Assembly: GCA_012519645.1 (NCBI GenBank)
Contig: JAAYPU010000386.1
Location: 1-5,238, forward strand
Source: Clostridiales bacterium
GTDB lineage: Bacteria; Bacillota; Clostridia; Peptostreptococcales; JAAYPU01
DNA length: 5,238 bases
Direction of reading: 5' to 3'
The position numbers and the translations under genes are program-made. Every line of letters starts with the position of its first letter. Within the stretch, counting starts at the first letter, position 1. The notes under the pieces are model-generated. The model made no database searches and was not told the DNA's origin. It worked only from the letters and a program-made list of their open reading frames with translations. Below, in pieces: positions 1 to 5,238 of this stretch.

Positions 1-38
1 AGCACTCTGTTATCGATATACTGAAAAAGCTTACCATT

Positions 39-692
39 TTAAGAAGAACTACCCGAAACCTCAAGACTTTTGTCTTTTATAATATTAATGCCAATGATAA
101 CACAGCCCGCTGCAAACATAATTATTCCTGCTAAACCTATGTATATAGATAAAATAGATACGACGGCATAAAATATTGCTCCGAAAAGGAAAAGAATTCC
201 TCCTATCTTATTAAATTCTTTAAACCTAATAAGTGCTATTCCAAATATCAAAACACCCAGCAGTAGAAACGCCTGAAAACCGTAGTAAAAAATAAAATTC
301 AAAGGATGATTCAAAATGATGTTATTGCTGAGAAGCTCAACCGAAGAATCATTTTCTGCGATAATCGGATAATAAAAGATTTCCAGAACTAATTGAGCTA
401 TCTGAAAAATATAAGCTATTGTTATGAAGAAGTATCCCGTAAAGCCTATCCAGCCTGATTTATCATACATCCTGCTATATACCGCTGTAAACCCAAAAAC
501 CATCAGAATAATCCCCGGCAAAGCAAGCGAAGTGACCCAAATCCAATTTGGATGGTTTACTACTTTGGAAAAATCGATTGCCATCTCCTGCACAGGTAGC
601 AAAAAAGTAAAGCAAATCGAATAAGCAGCTAAGAGTACTCCTCCTAAAATAATAGAATATGAACCAAGTTTTTGTAAAAAATACAGTTTCAT
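39..692 (-). CDS. Six-helix integral membrane protein of unknown function
   Basis: A 217-residue protein, almost entirely hydrophobic; I do not recognise a named family. Six membrane segments can be read at about residues 11-32, 50-72, 81-108, 131-155, 163-183 and 187-205. Basic residues at R74/K78, R156/K158/K162 and K206/K208 and the acidic loop around 113-119 predict both termini inside, by the positive-inside rule. There is no N-terminal signal sequence apart from helix 1, and no catalytic motif is visible. Helices 2-3 and 4-5 look alike around their cytoplasmic loops (G67...K78-x-G80 against G151...K162-x-G164), hinting at an internal duplication. The ATG at 692 is preceded by GGAGG (700-704) at 7 nt. 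It starts 28 nt after the lipoprotein stop codon, so the two are probably co-transcribed. A transporter part, a sensor or a stress-related membrane protein are all possible; the sequence does not decide. Confidence 0.85.
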   Translation of the reverse strand: MKLYFLQKLGSYSIILGGVLLAAYSICFTFLLPVQEMAIDFSKVVNHPNWIWVTSLALPGIILMVFGFTAVYSRMYDKSGWIGFTGYFFITIAYIFQIAQLVLEIFYYPIIAENDSSVELLSNNIILNHPLNFIFYYGFQAFLLLGVLIFGIALIRFKEFNKIGGILFLFGAIFYAVVSILSIYIGLAGIIMFAAGCVIIGINIIKDKSLEVSGSSS

Positions 693-699
693 TTTAAAT

Positions 700-704
700 C
701 CTCC
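700..704 (-). promoter_or_regulatory. Ribosome binding site of the membrane protein gene
   Basis: On the minus strand GGAGG lies 7 nt before the ATG at 692, inside the 28-nt gap after the lipoprotein gene. No promoter fits in this gap, so the site supports translation from a shared transcript. Confidence 0.8.
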
Positions 705-720
705 GTAATTTATTAATACA

Positions 721-1788
721 TTAAAAATTCACTATCCTGCTGTTTCTGTTTTCCCCATCCCATAATGTGAATACCAACCTCTCACCGGTAGTATCCCATA
801 AAGTCGTTCCATACTCGATTTCTTCTGCAATTTGTTCTGTTTGATTCGTCACCAAATCCTGAACATACAAGTTTCCGCCGGACATCATATCATCATCGGA
901 AACCATTATATAAGCAATTCTTTCACCTGACGGAGACCACGATATTCCCTCAATATTGATCCCTTCTGCCAGTTTTGTCTGTATACCTTTTTTAAAATCA
1001 TATTTGTATAGCGCCATACCTGTTCCGGTAGAATCCACAATAAGCAGCTGATTACCCACCGGTGATCGCAAGATATTTTGAACACCTTCAAATCCTAAAT
1101 TCTTTCTTTCCCCTGACTTAAGATTATAGGACATAAGCGTTGGATCACTGTTGGTATTATAAAATATTAAATCTCCTGCCTTTTCAACGAGATAAACCAT
1201 CTCATCCGTGACCTCTTTAAGCAATCTGATACTTCCTCTCATATCTCCAATGTAGATTCCTCCCGCATAAGCGGCTCCTATGATTTCTTCACCCGAAACC
1301 CATTTTGCGCTTATTGCCCCGCCAATAGGGTCGCCCGAAAGGGAAAACCTGCTTTTACTTTTCATATCATAAACATTAAATGACGGGTCGCCTAATGTTG
1401 AAACACTATAAAGCATAAAGCTTCTGTCTGGCGATAAAGCAGCTTCTCCAAGATTTGCATTTTCCTGTTCTAAAATCAGCTCATATGTGTCTGCCTCAAC
1501 ATCATAACTATATATACTTTGAGGATATTTCTCTGACAGCTCTGCTAAGCTTAGCTTATCCAACCGATCATTTTCCTTTATAGCCAGAAGGTGCTTATCA
1601 TCGATACAATCTATAAAATACACCTCTTCATACTCAAAAATATCTATTTCTTTCGCCTGTTCAATCGGCAGCTTGTTGTCACTATCATTGTCTTTATTAA
1701 TATCATTTTCTGAGCCATTACATGCTGATACACTCAATGCTGTCATAAACATCATCAATAAACATATCATTCTTTTGATCATCTTCAT
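721..1788 (-). CDS. Secreted lipoprotein with WD40/TolB-like beta-propeller repeats
   Basis: A 355-residue protein. Residues 1-23 form a type II signal peptide: basic K2/K5/R6, a hydrophobic core, then the lipobox V-S-A-C with the lipidated cysteine at 23. An Asn/Asp-rich linker (about 24-40) follows, then a beta-rich domain to the end. Propeller-type repeats (PD40) are visible at about 118-127 (LSPDRSFMLY) and most clearly at 282-293 (ISWSPSGERIAY), the latter followed by a GNLYVQDL strand; weaker repeats lie between. The protein should be anchored on the outer face of the membrane and probably acts by binding something; no catalytic residues are evident. An in-frame GTG at 1797 would add three residues, but it lies inside the Shine-Dalgarno sequence, so the ATG at 1788 is chosen. 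It is the first gene of a pair with the membrane protein downstream. Lipoprotein and propeller fold are fairly sure; the ligand is unknown. Confidence 0.88.
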   Translation of the reverse strand: MKMIKRMICLLMMFMTALSVSACNGSENDINKDNDSDNKLPIEQAKEIDIFEYEEVYFIDCIDDKHLLAIKENDRLDKLSLAELSEKYPQSIYSYDVEADTYELILEQENANLGEAALSPDRSFMLYSVSTLGDPSFNVYDMKSKSRFSLSGDPIGGAISAKWVSGEEIIGAAYAGGIYIGDMRGSIRLLKEVTDEMVYLVEKAGDLIFYNTNSDPTLMSYNLKSGERKNLGFEGVQNILRSPVGNQLLIVDSTGTGMALYKYDFKKGIQTKLAEGINIEGISWSPSGERIAYIMVSDDDMMSGGNLYVQDLVTNQTEQIAEEIEYGTTLWDTTGERLVFTLWDGENRNSRIVNF

Positions 1789-1791
1789 TCC

Positions 1792-1803
1792 AATCACCTC
1801 CTT
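1792..1803 (-). promoter_or_regulatory. Full-length Shine-Dalgarno sequence that decides the lipoprotein start
   Basis: The minus strand reads AAGGAGGTGATT, a near-complete match to the 3' end of 16S rRNA. The GGAGG core sits 8 nt before the ATG at 1788. The alternative GTG start at 1797 is part of this site itself and so cannot be the start codon it serves. Confidence 0.9.
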
Positions 1804-1840
1804 GAATTGTCTGCTTCAGCATAATTTGTTTTACTTGCTT

Positions 1841-1867
1841 TATTCTATTCCTTCTATTTATAGAATA
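1841..1867. repeat. Perfect 8-bp inverted repeat in the lipoprotein leader
   Basis: TATTCTAT (1841-1848) and ATAGAATA (1860-1867) are exact reverse complements separated by 11 nt. The dyad lies 53-79 bp upstream of the lipoprotein ATG and overlaps the weak -10 candidate, where an operator would be expected. No U-tract follows, so it is not a terminator. The repeat is seen; its role is inferred. Confidence 0.5.
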
Positions 1868-1889
1868 TACTATTATATTCATTCCCCAA
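1862..1889 (-). promoter_or_regulatory. Weak candidate promoter for the lipoprotein operon
   Basis: On the minus strand TTGGGG (1884-1889) is followed after 16 nt by TATTCT (1862-1867). A better -10 hexamer, TATAAT, lies at 1872-1877 but has no recognisable -35 at normal spacing. A promoter must lie in this interval if the lipoprotein gene is transcribed independently, but the exact elements are uncertain; lack of a good -35 would fit a promoter that needs an activator. Confidence 0.3.
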
Positions 1890-1931
1890 TCTGACATCCT
1901 AAAATCAAAATTAAAACTATATATCTTGCTT

Positions 1932-1948
1932 ATTAAGAATCTCTTAAT
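1932..1948. repeat. Dyad ATTAAGA-3-TCTTAAT, candidate LysR-type box
   Basis: Two exact 7-bp arms flank a 3-nt centre. Its inner part (1934-1946) has the T-N11-A arrangement typical of LysR-type binding sites. It lies between the divergent lipoprotein and LysR-type genes, roughly 85 bp before the predicted regulator transcription start. In AT-rich DNA such dyads also arise by chance, but this one contains two G/C pairs in the arms and centre region and is perfect. Confidence 0.4.
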
Positions 1949-1970
1949 TCATTTTACCATTTATATCCAA

Positions 1971-1983
1971 TTATACAATATAA
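1971..1983. repeat. Dyad TTATA-3-TATAA, candidate LysR-type box
   Basis: Exact 5-bp arms with a 3-nt centre and T-N11-A spacing. It is centred about 48 bp before the predicted transcription start of the LysR-type gene. It is made only of A and T in its arms, so chance is a serious alternative. Confidence 0.3.
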
Positions 1984-1989
1984 GTATCA

Positions 1990-2018
1990 TTGATTATTAG
2001 CTAATAACAGCATATAAT
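1990..2018 (+). promoter_or_regulatory. Sigma-A-type promoter of the LysR-family gene
   Basis: TTGATT (1990-1995) and a consensus TATAAT (2013-2018) are separated by exactly 17 nt, placing transcription start near 2025 and giving a leader of about 25 nt. The spacer contains a 14-bp palindrome (1994-2007), and a T-N11-A dyad (2021-2033) covers the predicted start, both well placed for repression of the gene by its own product or another factor. Confidence 0.75.
1994..2007. repeat. 14-bp perfect palindrome in the promoter spacer
   Basis: TTATTAGCTAATAA is self-complementary across its whole length, centred between 2000 and 2001. It overlaps the last two bases of the -35 element and fills much of the spacer, so a protein bound here would block RNA polymerase. 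Which protein binds, if any, cannot be told. Confidence 0.45.
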
Positions 2019-2019
2019 T

Positions 2020-2034
2020 ATAGAAAAAAACTAT
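2020..2034. repeat. Dyad ATAG-7-CTAT over the predicted transcription start
   Basis: Arms ATAG (2020-2023) and CTAT (2031-2034) flank seven A residues; T2021 and A2033 give T-N11-A spacing. The position just downstream of the -10 element would suit autorepression, which is common among LysR-type regulators. Arms are short, so confidence is modest. Confidence 0.35.
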
Positions 2035-2038
2035 GGCG

Positions 2039-2046
2039 AAGGTGAT
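2039..2046 (+). promoter_or_regulatory. Ribosome binding site of the LysR-family gene
   Basis: AAGGTGAT precedes the ATG at 2050 with the AAGG core at about 7 nt. It supports the chosen start, which also gives the usual LysR N-terminus with the helix-turn-helix beginning near residue 18. Confidence 0.75.
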
Positions 2047-2049
2047 TTT

Positions 2050-2967
2050 ATGACACTCCAGCAACTTAAATATATTATTAAAATTGTTGAATGCGGTTCA
2101 ATAAGCGAAGCAGCAAAGCAGCTTTTCATTACACAACCCAGTCTTTCAACTGCTGTCAAGGAGCTTGAAAAGGAACTTGGGATAGAGATATTTTATCGCA
2201 CGACCAAAGGAATTTCTTTGTCTATTGACGGCACTGAATTTCTTTCTTATGCACGTCAAATTTTAGAACAAACAGAACTTATGGAACAGCGCTATATGGG
2301 AAAAAAGCCTTCAAAACAGCTTTGCTCTATATCCACCCAGCATTATGCTTTTGCAGTCAATGCATTTGTCGAGTTATTATTAGACTTAAATGTGGATGAG
2401 TATGAATTTACTCTCAGAGAAACAAGAACATATGAAATTATAGAAGATGTTAAAAATTTAAGAAGTGAGATCGGAATCATATATTTCAGCGATTTCAATG
2501 AAAAAGTTCTAAAAAAACTACTCAAAGAAAACCATTTGGTATTCAATTTTCTATTTGAGGCAAAACCACATGTTTTTATCAGTTCAAAACATCCCCTTGC
2601 AAAAAACACATCCGTTACGCTTGAGGATTTGGATGCTTACCCTTTTCTTGCATTCGAACAAGGCGAATATAACTCCTTCTATTTTTCTGAAGAAATCCTC
2701 AGCACTATTCCAAGAAACAAAACAATCCATGTCAGCGATCGTGCCACTCTTTTCAACTTACTGATTGGGTTAAACGGATATACTATATGCTCCGGGATTT
2801 TGAGTAGCGATCTAAATGGGGATAATATCATTTCCGTTCCACTTATAACAGATGAGCGCATGCAAATCGGATGGATCGCTAATGAAAAAGTGCGTCTCAG
2901 TTCTATGGCTAATGAATATATTTCAAAATTAAAAAAAGTAATTAATGAATATGGATTCAACATATAA
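2050..2967 (+). CDS. LysR-family transcriptional regulator
   Basis: A 305-residue protein of standard family length. Residues 1-60 form the winged helix-turn-helix: the start MTLQQLKYI, then SISEAAKQLFITQPSLSTAVKELEKELG in pieces at 17-44 and the wing FYRTTKGISLS at 48-58. A linker helix (about 60-88) leads to the two-lobed effector domain (about 90-295), with strands such as IGIIYFSDFN (141-150) and HVFISSKHPLA (174-184). LysR-type proteins act as tetramers that bind T-N11-A sites and answer to a small molecule. The gene is divergent from the lipoprotein operon and convergent with metH-metF. Sulfur-amino-acid regulators (MetR, CmbR/MtaR, CysL) belong to this family, so control of methionine genes is possible, but the divergent operon is the classical target position. 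Its own promoter region contains several dyads that could give autoregulation. Family is certain; target and ligand are inferred. Confidence 0.93.
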   Translation: MTLQQLKYIIKIVECGSISEAAKQLFITQPSLSTAVKELEKELGIEIFYRTTKGISLSIDGTEFLSYARQILEQTELMEQRYMGKKPSKQLCSISTQHYAFAVNAFVELLLDLNVDEYEFTLRETRTYEIIEDVKNLRSEIGIIYFSDFNEKVLKKLLKENHLVFNFLFEAKPHVFISSKHPLAKNTSVTLEDLDAYPFLAFEQGEYNSFYFSEEILSTIPRNKTIHVSDRATLFNLLIGLNGYTICSGILSSDLNGDNIISVPLITDERMQIGWIANEKVRLSSMANEYISKLKKVINEYGFNI

Positions 2968-2972
2968 AAAAC

Positions 2973-3003
2973 ATCTCTGCTTTCAAATAAGCAGAGGTAT
3001 TTT
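2973..3003. terminator. Bidirectional intrinsic terminator between lysR and metF
   Basis: CTCTGCTT (2975-2982) and AAGCAGAG (2989-2996) pair perfectly around a 6-nt loop; a U-G and an A-U pair extend the stem to 10 bp (2973-2998). Reading rightward, TATTTTAT follows the stem. Reading leftward, the stem is followed by a run of six T from 2966-2971 region complement. It begins 6 nt after the LysR stop codon and ends 7 nt from the metF stop, so a single hairpin serves both converging transcripts. Confidence 0.88.
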
Positions 3004-3004
3004 A

Positions 3005-3868
3005 TCATGTAACAAGCAGTGTATTTATTGAGTTATAAATCCTATGCGCTACGTAAGGATTGTTCATAGTATATAAATGTATTCCCTCAACCCCCTGCAC
3101 TATCAAATCAACTATCTGGTCAACGGCATAAGCGATTCCAGCATCCCTCAATGCTTCCGGATTATTCTCATACCTGTTCATAACCGATAAAAACTTCTTC
3201 GGAAGGTCAACTCCGCAAAGGGCAACTATGCGTTCGATCTGCTTCTTATTTGTGACCGGCATAATACCGGCTTCAATCGGTACATTGATATTTGCAATAG
3301 CTGCTTTTTCCCTGAATGAATAGAAATAATTATTATCAAAGAACAACTGAGTTATCAATTGGCTTGCGCCTGCGTCCACTTTGCATTTTAAATTACGAAT
3401 ATCTTCAACTATATTCTGGCATTCTATATGTCCTTCGGGATAACACGCAGCTATTATATTATAATCCCCACTCTCTTTTATAAAAGAAATCAAATCGCTG
3501 GCATGCCTGAAATCATTTTGGGGTGTAATATCAGGATTTAAATCTCCTCTCAAAGCAAGAATATTTTCGATTCCTGAGTTTTTGAAATCATCCAGCATTT
3601 TACGAACTTCCATTTTGGTCAAATTGATACACGGTAGATGGGCGACGCTTTCAATGCCATAATCGTTTTTGACAGCGGATGCTATATTATACAATTCGGC
3701 ATTGCTTTCACTCCCTCCAGCACCATATGTCACACTTATAAAATCAGGGTTCAGTTCTTTCATTGCACTGACCATATCATATATTTTATCAACTGAGTCC
3801 GTCCTTTTGGGAGGAAATATTTCAAATGACAGAACTCTTTTCATTTTAAATAATTCCGATGTCTTCAT
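3005..3868 (-). CDS. metF: Methylenetetrahydrofolate reductase
   Basis: A 287-residue flavoprotein (E. coli MetF has 296) that reduces 5,10-methylenetetrahydrofolate to 5-methyltetrahydrofolate in the cytoplasm, using FAD and a reduced nicotinamide or other electron donor. The beta/alpha barrel motifs appear in order: SFEIFPPK (14-21) with the catalytic-type Glu16, ISVTYGAGGS (44-53), HLPCI (77-81), ILALRGD (103-109) with Asp109, YPEGH (143-147), ITQLFFD (172-178) with Gln174, AGIMPVTN (200-207) and HLYTMN (264-269). The ATG at 3868 overlaps the metH stop codon as ATGA, and GAGGGG lies 5 nt before it. This coupling to metH assigns its product to methionine synthesis. Acetogens pair MetF with MetV for the Wood-Ljungdahl pathway; no metV is seen here, though sequence beyond metH is not visible. 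No truncation or missing key residue was found. Confidence 0.96.
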   Translation of the reverse strand: MKTSELFKMKRVLSFEIFPPKRTDSVDKIYDMVSAMKELNPDFISVTYGAGGSESNAELYNIASAVKNDYGIESVAHLPCINLTKMEVRKMLDDFKNSGIENILALRGDLNPDITPQNDFRHASDLISFIKESGDYNIIAACYPEGHIECQNIVEDIRNLKCKVDAGASQLITQLFFDNNYFYSFREKAAIANINVPIEAGIMPVTNKKQIERIVALCGVDLPKKFLSVMNRYENNPEALRDAGIAYAVDQIVDLIVQGVEGIHLYTMNNPYVAHRIYNSINTLLVT

Positions 3869-5238
3869 AAAGACCCCTCTTTCTTGATTAATCTTTTAGC
3901 AATCGTCACGGCCTCATAGGCGTCTTTCGAATATTCATCGGCACCAATTTCCTTTGCATATTCCTCATTCACAGCAGCTCCTCCAATCACAAACTTGCAG
4001 CTTAATCCCTCTTCTTTTGCAAGCCTTATGACTTCTTTCATTTCAGTCATGGTTGTGGTCATAAGCGCAGATAACCCTATTATGTGCGCATTTACCTGCT
4101 TAGCTTTTTCAATAATCTTCTGCGCGCTAACATCCTTACCCAAGTCATAAACCTTAAATCCATAGTTTTCGAGCATCAGGATCACTATGTTTTTACCTAT
4201 GTCATGGACATCACCTTTTACAGTGGCAATTACAATGGTACCCTCTTTCTTAGCATCCTTTCCGCTTTGCTTAAGCAGAGGTTCAATAATCGAAAAACCT
4301 GCTTTCATTGTCTCCGCGCTCTGAATCAGCTGGGGCAGAAAATATCTCTTTTCATCAAAAAGCTTTCCAACTTGATTGATGGCAGGAATCAAATATTGGT
4401 CAATAATATCCTGCATTGGCATTTTTTCATCTATAGCTTTTTCTATCAATATCCCTATATTTTCCTTATCACCTTTGAGAACAGCATCATATATTTTCTC
4501 ACCTATTTTTTTATCTTCCTCATTTTTTGTAATTTCAGCAGGCAGAGACTTTTTTTTGCTATTAAAATATGCTATATAATTCCCGCTGTTTACATCTTTT
4601 GAAGTTATTACATCGCAGGCCATTTTTATATTCATGAGTAAATCACTTGATGAATTGGCAATAGCCATTGTAAGCCCCCTGCCAATAGCCATGGCAAGGA
4701 ATGCCGCATTTAGCCAGCCTCTTTCGGGTAGACCAAAGGAAACATTTGAAAGTCCCACTATTGTATTGCAACCAAATTCCCTGCTACACCATTCGATAAG
4801 ATTCAGCGTTTCAATGGCTGCTTCCTGATTGGATGACACTGTCATTACCAGACCATCTACTACAATATCACTTTTTTGATAACCATATCGTACAGCTTCA
4901 TCAAATACATTCCGCACTATAGTCTGCCTTTGAACAGCCTTCTCCGGAACTCCTTCATCGCTTATTGGTAATAGTACAAACATAGCTCCATATTTTGCCG
5001 CAGCCGGCAGCAGTTTTTCAAGCTTTGCTTTTTCTTGTGATATTGAATTGATCAGCGCGCGTCCGGGATAAATTCTCAATGCAGCCTCAATAACCTCGGG
5101 TGAAGATGAATCCAGACATAACGGGGCATCGCACATTCCGCTTAACTGGTTTACGATATCTGCCATTGCTTCCTTCTCATCAATTCCCGGCATGCCGACA
5201 TTCACATCAAGTATATGAGCACCTTCCTCAATCTGTTC
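3865..5238 (-). CDS. metH: Cobalamin-dependent methionine synthase, 5' part beyond the window
   Basis: 457 residues are visible; the reading frame is still open at the right edge, and the GTG at 5205 is internal (valine), not the start. Visible residues 1 to about 215 are most of the methyltetrahydrofolate-binding barrel: DVNVG-PGIDE (11-21), CLDSSSPEVIEAAL (41-54), INSIS (63-67), DGLVMTVSS (128-136) and GLSNVSFGLP (162-171). Residues about 244-330 are the helical cobalamin cap with YFLPQLIQSAE (299-309). Residues 334-457 are the B12-binding domain with DVHDIG (343-348), whose His345 is the expected lower cobalt ligand, SALMTTT (390-396) and GGAAV (419-423). The enzyme moves the methyl group of 5-methyltetrahydrofolate via cobalamin to homocysteine. 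The protein ends right after the B12 domain, without the AdoMet reactivation domain of E. coli MetH, as in other clostridial and Thermotoga types. The homocysteine-binding N-terminal domain would lie outside the window, so a corrinoid methyltransferase for another acceptor is not fully excluded. Confidence 0.92.
   Translation of the reverse strand, partial: EQIEEGAHILDVNVGMPGIDEKEAMADIVNQLSGMCDAPLCLDSSSPEVIEAALRIYPGRALINSISQEKAKLEKLLPAAAKYGAMFVLLPISDEGVPEKAVQRQTIVRNVFDEAVRYGYQKSDIVVDGLVMTVSSNQEAAIETLNLIEWCSREFGCNTIVGLSNVSFGLPERGWLNAAFLAMAIGRGLTMAIANSSSDLLMNIKMACDVITSKDVNSGNYIAYFNSKKKSLPAEITKNEEDKKIGEKIYDAVLKGDKENIGILIEKAIDEKMPMQDIIDQYLIPAINQVGKLFDEKRYFLPQLIQSAETMKAGFSIIEPLLKQSGKDAKKEGTIVIATVKGDVHDIGKNIVILMLENYGFKVYDLGKDVSAQKIIEKAKQVNAHIIGLSALMTTTMTEMKEVIRLAKEEGLSCKFVIGGAAVNEEYAKEIGADEYSKDAYEAVTIAKRLIKKEGSL

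Noticed and set aside
1..38. Open frame from an ATG at 37 on the minus strand, running off the left edge just after the membrane protein stop
   Set aside because: Only twelve codons are visible and no Shine-Dalgarno sequence precedes it, so it cannot be supported as a gene. The same stretch shows no terminator hairpin either.
1673..1894. Plus-strand open frame of 73 codons across the lipoprotein start and its leader
   Set aside because: It lies antisense to the signal peptide and the promoter region, has no ribosome binding site and is rich in AT-driven Ile/Tyr/Leu; it is a shadow of AT-rich DNA.
1971..2022. Extra TATAAT-like and TATAATTATA palindromes as further promoters or operators
   Set aside because: They consist only of A and T, lack a -35 partner, and are expected by chance in this composition.
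1789..2049. A riboswitch or T-box leader in the divergent region
   Set aside because: The predicted leaders are only about 25 and 70 nt, and no conserved T-box or SAM-riboswitch sequence with a terminator is present.
2679..3008. Minus-strand open frame of 109 codons opposite the 3' end of the LysR-family gene
   Set aside because: It runs through the terminator hairpin and mirrors the regulator's effector domain; no start signal or recognisable protein is seen.
4084..4602. Plus-strand open frame of 172 codons opposite metH
   Set aside because: It is antisense to the well-conserved cap and B12-binding domains of metH, has no convincing ribosome binding site, and its Phe/Ile/Tyr-rich translation is what reversed Lys/Glu codons give.

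Overview
The window looks like ordinary chromosomal DNA from a low-GC Gram-positive bacterium of the Clostridia type. The signs are the strongly AT-rich intergenic DNA, full-strength Shine-Dalgarno sequences (one is a 12-base AAGGAGGTGATT), a sigma-A-like promoter, a Gram-positive-style lipoprotein, and methionine/folate enzymes whose motifs fit clostridial versions. The genus cannot be read from the sequence. I see no mobile element, CRISPR array, tRNA or rRNA.

Left third (1-1800, minus strand): a two-gene unit. A secreted lipoprotein with WD40/TolB-like beta-propeller motifs (corrected start at 1788) is followed after 28 nt by a six-helix integral membrane protein of unknown function. No convincing terminator is visible after the second gene before the window ends.

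Middle (1789-2049): a divergent control region. To the right it carries a very good promoter (TTGATT, 17 nt, TATAAT) for a LysR-type regulator. To the left lie a weak promoter candidate and a perfect 8-bp inverted repeat in front of the lipoprotein gene. Several dyads, three of them with the T-N11-A pattern used by LysR-type proteins, lie in this region.

Right half (2050-5238): the LysR-type regulator reads rightward and converges on a leftward pair, metH (open at the right edge) and metF, which overlap by ATGA. One symmetrical hairpin between lysR and metF can end transcription from both sides. The visible MetH part holds the methyltetrahydrofolate-binding domain, the cobalamin cap and the B12-binding domain. 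It stops there, without the C-terminal AdoMet-dependent reactivation domain of E. coli MetH. MetF makes 5-methyltetrahydrofolate and MetH passes its methyl group through cobalamin to homocysteine, so the pair forms the last step of methionine synthesis.

I found no strong case for a wholly new system. The least explained parts are the lipoprotein/membrane-protein pair and the dyad-rich divergent region that may tie it to the LysR-type regulator.
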